64,000 nucleotides of DNA from Chondrosia reniformis (lineage: Eukaryota; Porifera; Demospongiae; Chondrillida; Chondrillidae): NCBI GenBank assembly GCA_947172415.1, contig OX359195.1, positions 1,984,001 through 2,048,000 on the forward strand, in the 5' to 3' direction. Shown here piece by piece: positions 45,386 through 56,700 of this stretch (position 1 is its first letter; each line of letters begins with the position of its first letter). The position numbers and the translations under genes are program-made. Under the pieces are notes generated by a model that searched no databases, had not been told where the DNA came from, and was given only the letters and a program-made list of their open reading frames with translations.

Positions 45386-46431
45386 TCAAAGGACCCAGAT
45401 CTCCAAAAGGTCAGTATAGAAGTCTTCAGAACCCCTTACTTCATCAGAACACCATCTGACTTCTATGTCCTCTTGACTTGGTGCAATGTCACGATGAAAC
45501 CAGCCATATCTTGTACAAGACTGTGCAGTATTTGCGACACACCCCTGTCCATCCCACAGAGGGTCCTCCCAAGCAATCCTTACCTCAGGCCTTGTAGCCA
45601 GTTTCACAATAAAAATTATTACCAACAAAGACAGGTACTATAGTGAAGTCAAATGGATCTAAATCTCTCGGACACCAAATTAGTAGTATGAAGTTCACTA
45701 TAACCAACTACCAGTGTCCAAAGATGCTTCCTTGTGTTGCCATGGGTGATGGAGAGGCCATCAACATATGCATCATCCATAGTTCTTATTGGTGAACTAA
45801 AGAATCCATCCATTGTCCTGTACTGATAACCTCTTGCATAACCACATACATGAGAGTAAGTAGTATTCAGAGGAAAGGTCACTGAAGAGCATCCTCCAGG
45901 AGATTCTAGACTGAGACCACTTCCATCAACACTCCTTCCACAAGCTCTCTGTCCTGTGTTGCTGTTAGATACCTCATTAAGACCAATTGGACACTCTGCT
46001 TCTGGATCAGTCATATTGATGTAGGCCACTCTTCTCCAGTCACTGCTAGTAATGTTACAAAGTGTTATTTCCTCTTCTTCAGGAGGAGGACAGTCTGAGG
46101 TTATGTGATCCATCAGTTGGTCTATCTTCTCACACAAGGAACTGTTGAGCTCTTCAATCCTTTTTTGGCATTCTGTTCTTTCTTCTTGAATCAGTTGTTT
46201 TATTTCGTCAAGTTGTTTGACAATGGTGCTGGTAAGGTTTCCAAGATCAGCACTTGAAGAGCTGTGACACTTGTCATAAGACGCTTTTGCAAATACAGAA
46301 AAAAATGACTGCCAAGTTGCCATACTGGTAGAGTCATCATTGAGTGAGCACTGAGTGTCAGCTGTACTTGTGAATATCAAGTGACTAGCCAGTATAGTAA
46401 GGAGAATCCAATTCCATTTAGCAGAATTCAT
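45386..46431 (-). pseudogene. Family copy 9, frameshifted
   Basis: N-terminus, coiled coil and the domain first half are open from 46431 to the YSELHTTNLV frameshift at about 45692, the same lesion as in copy 7. A second change around 45600 (the region encoding CETG in other copies) shifts again; the last part AWEDPLWDGQGC to EIWVL is open. The N-terminal lesion of copy 7 is absent, so this copy is less damaged there. Confidence 0.8.
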
Positions 46432-46523
46432 CTTTTGGATCCTTTGAGTTGTCTGATGAGATTTAGGAGTTGCTTCTCTAACAGTTCGTGGTTGGTTGAG
46501 CTGCAGCTACAGTGATGAAGCTG

Positions 46524-46532
46524 CTTTTATTG
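46524..46532 (-). promoter_or_regulatory. Mutated TATA box of family copy 9
   Basis: CAATAAAAG where all other secreted-type copies have CTATAAAAG; the surrounding block is conserved. The T-to-A change fits with loss of the gene. Confidence 0.55.
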
Positions 46533-46734
46533 GAAATGGCACCATAGTAGTGGTTATGTTGTCATGGTTACTAATAACATTTCATCTTAAGAGTTCAATT
46601 GTTGTTGTTATATCAAGTTTGAACAGATCCATGTAGTCATGATAAGGAGGATCATGACAGAGGTAGGACCTCTTGTAGTAGTAACATTTGTGATGCTATA
46701 AGATGTTGGAACACCTGGGAGAACACCTCATTAA

Positions 46735-46990
46735 CTAACACTGTTTGATCCTAAATGTCCATAAGGATTCACAGAAGATGAAGATAAAGAAAACGACAAA
46801 GACTCCCAGGATCACTGATGAAGGGTGGAATTCCCAGAAACGGCTGTCTGACCCAGTGGAGAAGAAGATAAAAGAAGGGAAAAGAAGGAAGAAAAGACTC
46901 CTGTATCTTTATCCAAAGCTCTCTTCAGGTTTAGTTCCCCTATAGGCTCTTTTACAGAATAGGCATAGCATGTAGGAAAATGGTATTTTA
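46735..46990 (+). repeat. Dispersed repeat R5, copy 2 (exon-like)
   Basis: Frame KTPRITDEGWNSQKRLSDP and EKKIKEGKRRKKRLLYLYPK ending GLVPL-stop. An inverted copy at 53630-53870 keeps the same frame and stop with few changes, and 21210-21345 keeps the last part. It could be a duplicated 3-prime exon of an unknown gene; no splice partner was found. Confidence 0.4.
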
Positions 46991-47099
46991 GATTTTTCAT
47001 AATCAATAAAATATTAGATGAGCTACGTACATGTAATATATGAAAATTAACCAATGAAAATGTACAAAAAAGAATAGTTAAATTGACGGTGATGCTACA

Positions 47100-47460
47100 T
47101 GATGCAAAGTTCCCTCACTGGACTGCTACTGAAAACATTTGTATGATATATTCGGAGGATCTAAAAGCTGGAATACATCTATATACTGGGAGCGACTCAC
47201 ACCAGTAGTTTTGTTTGGTATGTCAGCCACCTCCAGAAAGTCCTTCCTGTTATCTCCTTCCTGTTATCTCCTTCCTGTTATCTCCTTCCTGTTATCTCCT
47301 TCCTGTTATCTCCTTCCTGTTATCTCCTTCTGGACACTAAATATTAGAACCGACTTTCTATTGTTTTAGATTTGTCTTGTACAATTTACTAATACCTGTT
47401 TCCATAATCTATTTGTATACACATATGCAGTGGGTGCGAAAGAACAGCAACCAGTGCAAG
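47100..47460. repeat. R1 fragment with 14-bp tandem expansion
   Basis: R1-related sequence with CTCCTTCCTGTTAT repeated about 6-7 times at 47237-47335. The related site at 62135 has only one or two units, so this expansion is local. Confidence 0.8.
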
Positions 47461-47727
47461 TTACAAACATCTTTGATTTACCAAAGTATGTAGTTGCTGC
47501 AAGTTAAAGTATATAATTTCAACCACCAGTGGCCCACTCCTGTACATAAATTTCTGTATTGGAAGCTTTCTCATGTTAGCAGAGTTGTACATACGTATGT
47601 AGGTTAACCCTGTTTGAATATGTACAAGATATAGGACTGACAAGTTGTCATATTTAATCTGATTAAGGAAGAAAAGAGACCCTTGAGGTAATGTGAGACA
47701 GTGGATGGCTAACCAAAAACACTAATC

Positions 47728-48800
47728 AAAATGTTTTGGTATCTGGGGATATATATTTTGTTATATTCATTAGGCCCAACAGAAGCAATATAGAATCCTA
47801 CAATAATATTATAATAGAGAATACTACTAAACTTTTGTAATAAAAACATTCTTTTGAGATGTATACATTGTTTAGTATCATTAAGATGTTGGAAAACATT
47901 ATACGGTACACTATGGGGTGCCATGTGGGTAAAAGCACTTAATTAGAGGACACAGTCTAAATATCGTAATATATAACTAAATATAAGGATGTGATAAACA
48001 ACATGCATATGTATGTATAAGTGGTTGGTGCTTAATTGACTGTAGTGTGGGGCGATTATTACTATAGTAGGTGCGATTTTTGTATGGAGTAACATATGCA
48101 GTGATTGCTACAATTGCTAATGTAATTGTATTTAAATTGTGTTTATGGTGATTTGTTGTAATATTACATTTTTACCTGAGGGAAACATTTAGAATGACCT
48201 CAAATGTACAGAATGTGGCTTACTACCAGCGAGTAGAAATTCCATGCCTATATTCGACATGCAGGTATCATGGTTTAGCAATTTAATCGTCAATTTGATA
48301 TAATTGTTTTTGCAACTAAGATGTGGTTATCATATCATTTCTAGATCTTGCTGTGCAGTGATATGATAGTGGTATTGTCCACCTCTACTAGACTGTATTA
48401 CACTGCAGCCTCTCCTATAGTTTATAAGAACCTCCTATCTGTGGACGACCTCTCTATTCAGTACTAAACATCAAACCAAGTCAGTTATAGTGCTGTGTTG
48501 TTACATGACACTGTAGTGTTAAGTATATGTATATAGAGAGCTACATTCTGAACCACTTTCCCATTATGTAGTTGGGCAGCCTCTCCTATAACCTCCAAAT
48601 GAATTGTGCACTTACTTTCATTGAAACTGTAGTCTGTTAGTTGTCAACTTAAGCAAAGATAACTAATATTAGCAACTTGTACTGATGAGTCCTAATATGG
48701 ATGAAACAGCTGTCTATGGCTCAACCATCTTTTTGAATGGCTAGGGGGGACTCTGGTTCTCATCAAGCAAACTTTGGTTCCTCCCATTAGCTCATTGTGC
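47728..48800. repeat. Dispersed repeat R2, copy 2, with hammerhead module
   Basis: Starts ACTAATCAAAATGTTTTGGT as at 6114, continues through a block with CAGCCTCTCCTATAGTTTAT (48410) and ends with a hammerhead module and the AGCTCATTGTGCTC block. The same order recurs at 54960-55830. No gene is seen. Confidence 0.65.
48668..48760 (+). ncRNA. Hammerhead-like motif, plus-strand copy a
   Basis: CUGAUGA (48682-48688), stem II GUCC/GGAU (a G-U closing pair), GAAAC, ACAGCUGU and GUC cleavage site; stem I UUGUA/UAUGG pairs with wobbles. Downstream CAACCATCTTTTTGAATGGC is related to the element in P1-P3, so this is the same family in the opposite orientation, but the 5-prime arm of the 12-bp outer stem has been lost. 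Confidence 0.55.
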
Positions 48801-49262
48801 TCATTGTCTAGCTTTAGTTAGATCAATAATTGTCTTTCAATATGTGAATACATAATTTACGTATATATATTTTGGATATTACTATGCTCTAGTGCCACTC
48901 CCACCTACCTACCTTGGAATTCCATGTTCGCTTTCTCAATATACTGGTCTGATGGTCTTCAAATAAATCAGTTTAGTAGGGACCATGTACAGTATACGTA
49001 CCAGTGGAGTTGTGTAATTACTTGCTGCATGTTCACTGTAAAGTTGGATATGTGAGGGTCTAGTTAGTTTGAGAATTGAGAATAATAATTTCTAAAGTAA
49101 TTCCCCTCTTCCTCTTTAACTCTTTAATTTGGTACTTAAAGTCTTACCCTAAATGTCTTCCACATTTCATAAGAAATCTATGAATATCGTTAATGACAAG
49201 TTTTTGAATGATGTCATAATAGAAAATCCCTTTTCTAAATCATTAGTACAGATTAAATAGCT
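48800..49262. other. Unassigned spacer
   Basis: No gene is seen. The phrase GGGTCTAGTTAGTTTGAGAA near 49050 is shared with 24330, 41735 and 63930, so it is repeat-derived 3-prime flank of the second-flavour gene class. Confidence 0.4.
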
Positions 49263-49265
49263 TAG

Positions 49266-49809
49266 TTACAAAACCCAAATCTCCAGCAAATCAGTAAAGA
49301 CATCTTCATTATTTCTTTCCATATTTCCACACCACCTGACTACTATGTCATCCTGTGATGGTTCAATCTCTCTGTGAAACCAACCATGTCTGTCACAAGA
49401 ATGAGCTGTATCAGCAACACAACCAGCTCCATCCCAAAATGGATCAGACCAGGCAGTTTTACCAAATGTCAAAGTAGCAAATCCAGATTCACAGTAAAAG
49501 TGGTCACCCACAAAGTCAGGAACATTGTCAAAGTTAAAAGGATCGTGGTCTCTTGGACAGGCTTGTCCACTGTCATAATTTTCACTCAATGAGATTGTCC
49601 ACTTCAATCTGAAAGGAATGGCTTGTGTTCTCTTTGACTTCTGCTATTATATCCTTTAATCTGTTCAGCTCCTCTTGTAAGTTCTGTTGATCTTCTCTTT
49701 TCCCTATAAGATCTGCAATGTGAACTCCAACAGATGTTATTTGAAAGACCATCATAGTTAGAAGAGCTACCAGTAACAGAACAGTGGGGATACACTTTAC
49801 TGAGGTCAT
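49266..49809 (-). pseudogene. Membrane-anchored family member with half of the domain deleted
   Basis: Starts MTSVKCIPTVLLLVALLTMM (type-II transmembrane anchor), then coiled coil DLQQNLQEELNRLKDIIAE-like. The part from the end of the coiled coil through HLWTLAVG is missing; the sequence jumps, with a frame change near 49600, to LSENYDSGQACPRDHDPFNF and continues to EIWVL (second flavour, SDPFWDGAGC). The start at 49809 is preferred over an in-frame ATG at 49905, because the TATA box at 49863-49871 lies between them. A short product cannot be excluded, but the frame change argues for a pseudogene. Confidence 0.7.
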
Positions 49810-49862
49810 TGTGGTAGCTGCAGGAGTAACTATTAGCTGACTATGTGAGCAGCTTGAGGTTG

Positions 49863-49871
49863 TATTTATAG
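49863..49871 (-). promoter_or_regulatory. TATA box of the membrane-anchored copy at 49266
   Basis: CTATAAATA on the minus strand, 54 bp before ATG. This variant and its downstream block (CAACCTCAAGCTGCTCACAT) mark all membrane-anchored copies and differ from the CTATAAAAG of secreted copies. Confidence 0.65.
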
Positions 49872-49989
49872 TTGTTCTAAATGTGTTCCCATGAGACAGA
49901 TTCATTCATCCACATCTTCTTAGCAATGTTGCTTCTCTTTAAAGCATTAACTAAATTGATTAGCTTGCTCATCATACGTATACCATACA

Positions 49990-50600
49990 GTATGTAGCAT
50001 ATATACAAAGTGTATGTACAGTATACGTGATCTGTAATAGCACACTTTTATCGATATTTATGATTGAACAGAATTATAATGATAATGTGTGGAGAGTATA
50101 TATTTAAATAACAGAACAAAGTTTGTGGATGGTTTTAAGATTCTCTCAGTCGTGTCTTTTTCAAAACGAATATTGCTTTGAAATACCATCCAATGCTTGT
50201 GTAGTTTGAATTTATACTATTTAATATCCTGTCAATCTCGTGGGATGATAATACAGTTTTCAATTTAATAGGAAAATTTAAGGAAACGTTTAAGTTCATT
50301 CTACAAAATGCATTTACAATTGACTTCAGCTCTAAATGAAGTATCGAGGTCTTGTTATTCAGCTAGTTTGTTGTCCGATATTGGAATAGTTACAGTTTGC
50401 ACTTTTTATTTTTCCTGAGACTGTTTGGACAATTGATGGAACATGTCTGTTATCATGTGATGTGATGGTACAACCACAACTGTTTTATTTATTTATTGTC
50501 TCATACTGCTACGTAGATATCAATTTATAGTGATAACTCATTAATTCTCATAAGACAGTACATCAGTATAAGGTACAATGTGGTAGCAACTGGATTTATA
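49990..50600. repeat. R3-related intergenic repeat
   Basis: Homologous to 2440-2840 and 53880-54440 (AT-rich block with GATAATGTGT and TTTTAAGATTCTCTCA). No gene is seen. Confidence 0.55.
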
Positions 50601-50603
50601 AAA

Positions 50604-50993
50604 TACACTCAATCCTCCCTTATCTGGACGCCCCAGATGCGGGCATGTCCCTCTACCGGGCAGCATGAAGCGGTTGCTGAGTCAGCAACTTAACAAAATG
50701 GCGATGGCAACAGTTGCGCACGTGTCCCCATTCACGGCCGTTTTTGAAGGCAAATGTGTTTACCGATCTTGTTAGTCACCGAGAATGTGAATAATAATAA
50801 TAATAGTTAACAAGTTTGGCAGCAAAGTGTGAAGTCGATTTCGAAATTCATTTTCCTCACACAGCAAGCGTTGTGCCTTACACGATTTGTATATAAAGTA
50901 ACTATACTCTTCGGGTTTTCTGAGTTATGGGCATTTCTGAGTTATGGACAGTGCCTGGTCCCAAGGTGCCCGGATAAGGGAGGATTGAGTGTA
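50604..50993. mobile_element. Tc1/mariner-type MITE (TA target, TIR CACTCAATCCTCCCTTATC)
   Basis: TA then CACTCAATCCTCCCTTATC at 50606, mirrored by GATAAGGGAGGATTGAGTG ending 50991, then TA. The TA duplication and ~23-bp near-perfect TIRs fit the Tc1/mariner or pogo superfamily. About 386 bp inside, with no transposase frame. The related sequences at 54785 and 55905 lack the element. Confidence 0.8.
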
Positions 50994-51082
50994 GATACAA
51001 TACGCGTGTCATAAAGAAGTAACGTTAATAACTTCTAACCTTAAGTAGTTATTTGTTACTGGTTAACTCTAAACTATTATGT

Positions 51083-51368
51083 CAGCATTATTGCATGTAG
51101 TCTCATATCCATACCCAACTTCCAGCTGCCATTTTCCAAGGCGTGGAAGATGGGTGTGGGGCCTATGCACATTTTCGTAGCGAAGTCCGGCGATCCGCAG
51201 ACTCTAATCAGCTTGCAGATATGTGCATAATAATGAGCAAGTCGCATGTTCTGTTTGTATGAGCCCATAATGTGATATTGTGCAATCATTGTAAAAAAAT
51301 ATATGCAGATAGTCCCCAGACCCAACGGCTGAAAGTTGGGGATGGGTACCTGACTATTATTGCATAAA
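51083..51368. repeat. Imperfect inverted repeat, possible MITE
   Basis: CATACCCAACTTCCAGCTG near 51110 and CTGAAAGTTGGGGATGGG near 51335 are imperfect complements, extending outward through TAGTC and TGCA. The boundaries and target duplication are unclear. Confidence 0.4.
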
Positions 51369-51369
51369 G

Positions 51370-52480
51370 CGCTACATCACTACATCAAAGTGTGAAGCTT
51401 GCAATCGATCAGTAGTGTTCTTGTTCGTTTAGTTCTCTTCTCAGGATTTTAACAATGGATTAAGTTTGGTTTCAATACATAAATGCCAGTGAAGAAACAG
51501 TTAACTGCTCTCCATTTTCTAGTGGAGATCGTGACACTGCTGTAGGTCCATAATATTACTCAGAGCATGGTCTGCTACGTTTATAGCTATAGAAGTCCAC
51601 TCTGTGGTTGTATCTCTTACCTTACTTAACTAAGTGAAAATGGCTGGCCATTGATGAATATAGAACTGATAGATATTTTTATAAGGTGTGCCTTGCAAAC
51701 GAGAAAAACAGTTAACCGATAACCTTTTTCTGGAAATTTTAACCGTTAGCAGTTAATGGTAAAGATTCCCCGAAATATGTTAACTTTTAACCAGTTATGG
51801 GACAACATCTTCAAAGGAGCTGCAGTTGATTTGAGCTATGTGTAGTGAACTGTATCATTGTGTGAAAGCTGTCTCAACATTCATCTGAATGATATACCTT
51901 CTTTTGGATTTTAAAGACCCATTAGGTCAGAATGTGCTGTGGATTTCCAATTTAGAAGTGCTTAATAATGTCTTTTATTATGTGAATACGTAATTTTGGA
52001 TATTACCATGCTCCTGTGAAATTTTGCAGATTTCTGCAAATATGTGAGGAAACGTGTGACTCTAAAATGTATGTAAAGAGATCATAAAATGCCTTTATCC
52101 GAATTCAACACAAAAGAATCATTGCTATGGCAATGGAAGACGAGCGAGCTATTATTAGTACTTAATAACTCTTGAGGGAATCCACACAACCTATAGACTA
52201 TTTTCAAAATGTGTCCAATTATCGATCATAAATATACAAAACAAACCGAGCAATTGTTGTTTATAACAACGCTTCTTAATTGTTGCCATTTACCACAGAA
52301 AGCAGTGCAAGTAATTGCAGATAGCAGTGCGGGTGTACGCGGTGATTCCATAAAAAATAGTATGTAAGGAATTTTGCGGAAAACTGTAAATTACGTACTC
52401 TTGACTGATCAATTTTCTAATGAAATGTTTAGTAACTACCACACTATAGTTTGCCTTTCCTAGCTATATTGACTTTTGTA
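51370..52480. other. Unassigned spacer with repeat remnants
   Basis: Includes a CATCTTCAAAGGAGCTGCAG block (51815; also at 23590 and 40990) and an R1-like GGAATTTTGCGGAAAACTGT block (52370). No gene is seen. Confidence 0.4.
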
Positions 52481-52482
52481 TT

Positions 52483-53418
52483 TCAAAGGACCCAGATTTC
52501 CAAAAGGTCTGTGTAGAAGTCTTCATTTGTCCTATGTTCATCAGAGCACCACCTGACTTCTATGTCTTCTTGACTTGGTGCAATGTCACGATGAAACCAG
52601 CCATATCTTGAACAAGACTGTGCAGTACTTGAGACACATTGCTGTCCATCCCACAGAGGGTCTTCCCAAGCTATTCTCGTCTCAAAATGAGAACTATAGC
52701 CACCTTCACAATAATAATTGTTTCCAACAAATTCAGGAATTCGGCTAATGTTATATGTGTCCAGATCTAGAGGGCATTTTGCTTCTAAATGGGTGTGTGC
52801 TTCAGCAGTACCGACTGCCAGTGTCCAAAGATGCTTCCTTGGATTGCCATGAGTGATGGAGAGGCCATCAACATATGAATCATTTATAGTTCTTATCGGT
52901 GACTTCCAGAATGCATCCATTGACCTGTAAGCATAACCTCTTGCATAACCACATACATGAGAATAAATTGTTTTCACAGGAAAGGTCACTGAAGAGCATC
53001 CTCCAGGAGCTGCAACTGTGTAACCTGCTCCATCAACACTCCTTCCACAAGCTCTCTGTCCTGTGTTGCTGTTAGATACCTCATTAAGACCACTTGGACA
53101 CTCTGCTTCTGGATCAGTCATATTGATGTAGGCCACTCTTCTCCAATTGAAACTGGAAATGTTACAAAGAGTTAATTCAGTTACTTGAAGTTTAGCAGCA
53201 AAAGAGTTTAACTCATTCTCAATCTCTTTAGTAGTGTTCTCTTTAGCTTCTGCTATTATGTTCTTCAATCTGTTCAGCTCCTTTTGTAAATTTTGATAAT
53301 CTTCTCTTTTCCCTATAAGGTCTGCAATGTGTATTCCAATAGATGTTATTTGAAAGACCATCATAGTTAGAAGAGCTACCAGCAACAGAACAGTAGGGAT
53401 ACACTTTAGTGAGGTCAT
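52483..53418 (-). CDS. Type-II membrane-anchored coiled-coil protein with Cys-rich domain
   Basis: Intact 311-aa single-exon ORF. Residues 7-29 are a hydrophobic helix (IPTVLLLVALLTMMVFQI) preceded by MTSLKC, consistent with a signal anchor. Residues 33-78 form a shorter coiled coil (LQKELNRLKNIIAEAKENTT). From NWRRVAYINM (about 91) the sequence matches the secreted copies, most closely 24969-26024 and 42366-43421 (VKTIYSHVCGYARGYAY, TAEAHTHLEAKCPLDLD). The N-terminal half instead matches 49266 and 57216. So this is a mosaic of the two classes, joined in or just before LCNISSFNW. It lies in the same array and orientation. Confidence 0.87.
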   Translation of the reverse strand: MTSLKCIPTVLLLVALLTMMVFQITSIGIHIADLIGKREDYQNLQKELNRLKNIIAEAKENTTKEIENELNSFAAKLQVTELTLCNISSFNWRRVAYINMTDPEAECPSGLNEVSNSNTGQRACGRSVDGAGYTVAAPGGCSSVTFPVKTIYSHVCGYARGYAYRSMDAFWKSPIRTINDSYVDGLSITHGNPRKHLWTLAVGTAEAHTHLEAKCPLDLDTYNISRIPEFVGNNYYCEGGYSSHFETRIAWEDPLWDGQQCVSSTAQSCSRYGWFHRDIAPSQEDIEVRWCSDEHRTNEDFYTDLLEIWVL

Positions 53419-53475
53419 TGTGGTAGCTGCAGCAGTAACTATTAGCTGACTATATATGTGAGCAGCTTGAGGTTG

Positions 53476-53484
53476 TATTTATAG
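53476..53484 (-). promoter_or_regulatory. TATA box of the membrane-anchored copy at 52483
   Basis: CTATAAATA on the minus strand, 58 bp before ATG, with the CAACCTCAAGCTGCTCACAT block following. Confidence 0.65.
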
Positions 53485-53629
53485 TTGTTCTAAATGTGTT
53501 GCCTTTAGACAGATTCCTTCATCCACATCTTCTTAGCAATGTTGCTTCTCTTTAAAGCATTTCCTGTATTAACTAAATTGATTAGCTTGCTCATCATATA
53601 CCATACAGTATGTAGCATACACAATGCAT

Positions 53630-53870
53630 GAAAAATCTAAGATACCATTTTCCTACATGCTATACCTATTCTGTAAAAGAGCCTATAGGGGAACTAAACC
53701 TGAAGAGAGCTTTGGATGAAGATACAGGAGTCTTTTCTTCCTTCTTTTCCCTTCTTTCATCTTCTTCTCCACTGGGTCAGACAGCCGTTTCTGGGAATTC
53801 CACCCTTCATCAGTGATCCTGGGAGTCTTTGTCTTTTTCTTTTTCTTTATCTTGATCTTCTATGAATCCT
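53630..53870 (-). repeat. Dispersed repeat R5, copy 3 (inverted)
   Basis: Minus-strand counterpart of 46735-46990. Same frame with EKKMKEGKRRKKRLLYLHPK and the same GLVPL-stop. Confidence 0.45.
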
Positions 53871-53879
53871 ATGTACAGT

Positions 53880-54960
53880 ATATGTGATCTGTAATAGCAC
53901 ACTTTAATCGATTTTTATGATTGAACAGAAATATAATGTATTTTGTGATAATGTATGAAGAGTATATGTTTAAGTAACAGAACAGTTTGTGGTTTTAAGA
54001 TTCTCTCAGTCATGTCTTTTTTAAGAGAAATATTACTTTGAAATACCATTCAATGCTTGTGTAGTTTGAATTTATACTATTTAATATCCTGTCAATCTCA
54101 TAGGAAGATAATACAGTTTTCAATTTTATAGGAAAGTTAAAGGAAATGTTTACTTTCATTCTACAAAATACATTTATAGTCAACTAGAGCTATAAGTTCT
54201 AAATGATCTACCAATTGTATCAAAGTCATGTTATTGAGCTAGTTTGTTATGCAATATTGAAATGGTTACAGTTTGCACTTAATTGTTTACCTGAGACTGT
54301 TTGGACAAATGATGCAGCATGTCTGTTATCATGTGATGTAATAGTCCAACCACAACTGTTTTATTTATTGTATTACACTGCTGGATAAAGTAGTAAATAT
54401 CAATTTATTGTGAGAACTCATTAATTCTCATAGGACATTACATTGAATTGAATTGAATTGAAATATTTTTTGACCAAGTAATGGAGGATATCTATTATCA
54501 TGTGTTGTGACAGTCCAATGACAATGACAATGTCTGTGTAGTTCTATTTGTAATATCACATATTACTGATAGAGAGAGGTAATAGAGTGAGTATCAGTTA
54601 TTAGAATTAATTGCATATTTTCATTCTCCAATTACTTACCTATGTATATAAATAAATTTAAATATTCTGTCCAAGTTAAATTACATAGAATTAGAATGTA
54701 TATTAAGTTAATTTAATACGTAGGGCCTCTGAATTTCTATTAATATGAGTGTGCAGTTATTAAATACCTTTTACAATATGATAGCAACTGCATTTGTAAA
54801 AAATAGGTAGCACTGAATGTTAAGAGGGTTGAGGGTAAACATCTTCAAAGGAGTTGCAGTTGACTTGAGCTATATGTAACGAACTGTGTATCAAAGACAT
54901 GTTATTCTCATTTGCCAAAAATAGTTTTATTTCAGTGAACAGGAATGTGTCAGTATATGA
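53880..54960. repeat. R3-related intergenic repeat and spacer
   Basis: 53880-54440 repeats 49990-50560 and 11700-12240. At 54443-54470 there is a short AATTG pentanucleotide run. 54840-54900 repeats the CATCTTCAAAGGAGTTGCAG block. No gene is seen. Confidence 0.5.
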
Positions 54961-55830
54961 ACATTTAATGTGGTAAACAACGTACGTATGTATAAATGGT
55001 TGGTGCTTGACTGTAGTGTTGGGCGATTATTACTATAGTAGGTGCGATTATTGACGGAAGCAACTCATGCAATGATTGCTACAATTGCCAATGTAATTGT
55101 ATTTAAATGGCGTTTATGGTGATTTCGCTGTAATATTACATTTCCACCTGAGGGAAACATTTCGAATGACCTCAAATGTACAGAATGTGGCTATAACTAC
55201 CACCAGAGAGTAGAAAATCCATGCCTATATTCTTCATGCATTTATCACGGATTAGCAATTTAATCATCAATTTGATATAATTGGTTTTGCAACTAAGAAA
55301 TGGTTATCATATCATTTCTTGCAGACATCGCTGTGCAGTGATATGATAGTGGTATTGCCCACCTCTACTTGACTGTATTACACTGCAGCCTCTCCTATAG
55401 TTTATAAGAACCTCCAATCTGCAGATAACCTCTCTATTCAGTACTAAACATCAAACCAAGTCTGTTATAGTGCTGTGTTGTTACATGACACTGTAGTGTT
55501 AAGTATATGTATATAGAGAGCTACATTCTGAACCACTTTCCCATTATGTAGTTGGGTAGCTTCTCCTATAACCTCCAAATGAATTGAAAGCACTTACTTT
55601 CACTGAAACTGTAGTCTGTTAGTTGTCAACTTAAGCAAAGATAACTAATACTAGCAACTTGTACTAATGAGTCCTAATATATGGACGAAACAGCTATCTA
55701 TGGCTCAACCATCTTTTTAGTGGCTAAGGGGGACTCTGGTTCTCATCAAACAAACTTTGGTTCCTCCCATTAGCTCATTGTGCTCCTCAGGAGACATGAG
55801 TGGGCAGGGGTAATATCCAGAGTTCGATGA
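54960..55830. repeat. Dispersed repeat R2, copy 3, with hammerhead module
   Basis: Homologous to 47990-48800, ending in the AGCTCATTGTGCTCCTCAGG block and ATGAGTGGGCAGGGGTAATA, which is also found beside the hammerhead elements in P1-P3 on the opposite strand (5868, 14880, 20210). Confidence 0.6.
55655..55705 (+). ncRNA. Degenerate hammerhead motif, plus-strand copy b
   Basis: CUAAUGA instead of CUGAUGA and CAGCUAUC instead of CAGCUGUC; stem II GUCC/GGAC and GAAAC are intact. The core G is lost, so it should be inactive. Confidence 0.5.
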
Positions 55831-56035
55831 TGATATATATAAGAAAAATTAATTTGACCTGATTAATTCTCATAAGACAGTACATCAGTTCAAGTTACAA
55901 TGTGGAAGTGACTGTATTTATAAAATAGGAGCTAAATTAGAAGAAGTTTGTAGGACAACATCTTCAAAGGAGCTACAGTTGACTTGTGTTATGTGTAATG
56001 AACTGTACTTCAAAAAGATGTTATTCTTGTAGTAC

Positions 56036-56180
56036 CCTTTACTGAGGTCATTGTGGTAGCTGCAGCAGTAACTATTAGCTGACTATGTGAGCAGCTTGAG
56101 GTTGTATTTATAGTTGTTCTAAATGTGTTGCCATGAGACAGATTCATTCATCCACATCTTCTTAGCAATGTTGCATGCAG
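56036..56180 (-). promoter_or_regulatory. Orphan promoter and start codon of a membrane-anchored copy
   Basis: The complete upstream block of this class is present: CTATAAATA (about 56104-56112), CAACCTCAAGCTGCTCACAT and an ATG at about 56054, but the coding sequence ends after five to six codons and runs into unrelated sequence. It is a decapitated gene, marking a deletion breakpoint just after the start. Confidence 0.7.
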
Positions 56181-56439
56181 TATACGTATATATTGTATAT
56201 AGTCACAAGTATTAAAACCTACGTTTGTAAACAAATTTGCCACCAATGTCAATATGGTCTACAGTACTTGGTGAATTTTGATTTAAGAGTAAAGTGTTTA
56301 CTGACCGAAAAGTAAAAGAGTTAAGGTGTAAAGCTTTATTGCTTGAGGTACATAGATTGACCTCTGCTTTTTACATAATTTAGTCACTTGACTTAATTTT
56401 GTAAATAATGTCACATGATAACAGGTGTATTTATATTTC

Positions 56440-56560
56440 TAATACAGATGGTACGTACGTAGTCACATTCTGATATCCTCTAGCAATACCACACACATGA
56501 AAGTAGTATTTACTGGAACACTTATCATATTGCAACTGATCCTCATTACCACTTGTAAAT
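56440..56560 (-). pseudogene. Family micro-fragment fused to a LINE endonuclease piece
   Basis: One minus-strand frame runs from LINE-like VSDHYMVYVTRKELG into KYYFHVCGIARGYQNVTTYV, the latter matching YSHVCG-ARGYQ of the family domain. About 30 residues of family sequence remain. Confidence 0.6.
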
Positions 56561-56700
56561 GTCCTGACTTTCCTCATTTTATGACCATTATATTGAGTGC
56601 CCAACTCCTTCCTTGTCACATAAACCATGTAATGATCACTCACACCTGTATCCACACACCCGGACTCCCTAATAGCACCTCAGTTACTGACATATATCGG
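56540..56700 (-). pseudogene. LINE endonuclease C-terminal fragment, copy 3
   Basis: DTGVSDHYMVYVTRKELGTQ on the minus strand; related to 12250-12480 and 17750-18005. The SDH motif is kept, the rest is missing. Confidence 0.5.

Larger units (their letters stand above)
40947..46560. repeat. Segmental duplication, copy 2
   Basis: Partner of 23551-29250 with the same gene order. Differences include an intact rather than shifted N-terminal region in the second gene (copy 9), a single extra T in the family fragment, and a different sequence around 45590. Confidence 0.9.

Noticed and set aside
49809..49905. Upstream in-frame start MNLSH for the membrane-anchored copies (also at 58660)
   Set aside because: The class TATA box lies between this ATG and MTS(V/L)KC, and 52483-53418 has no such extension, so MTS is the likely start.
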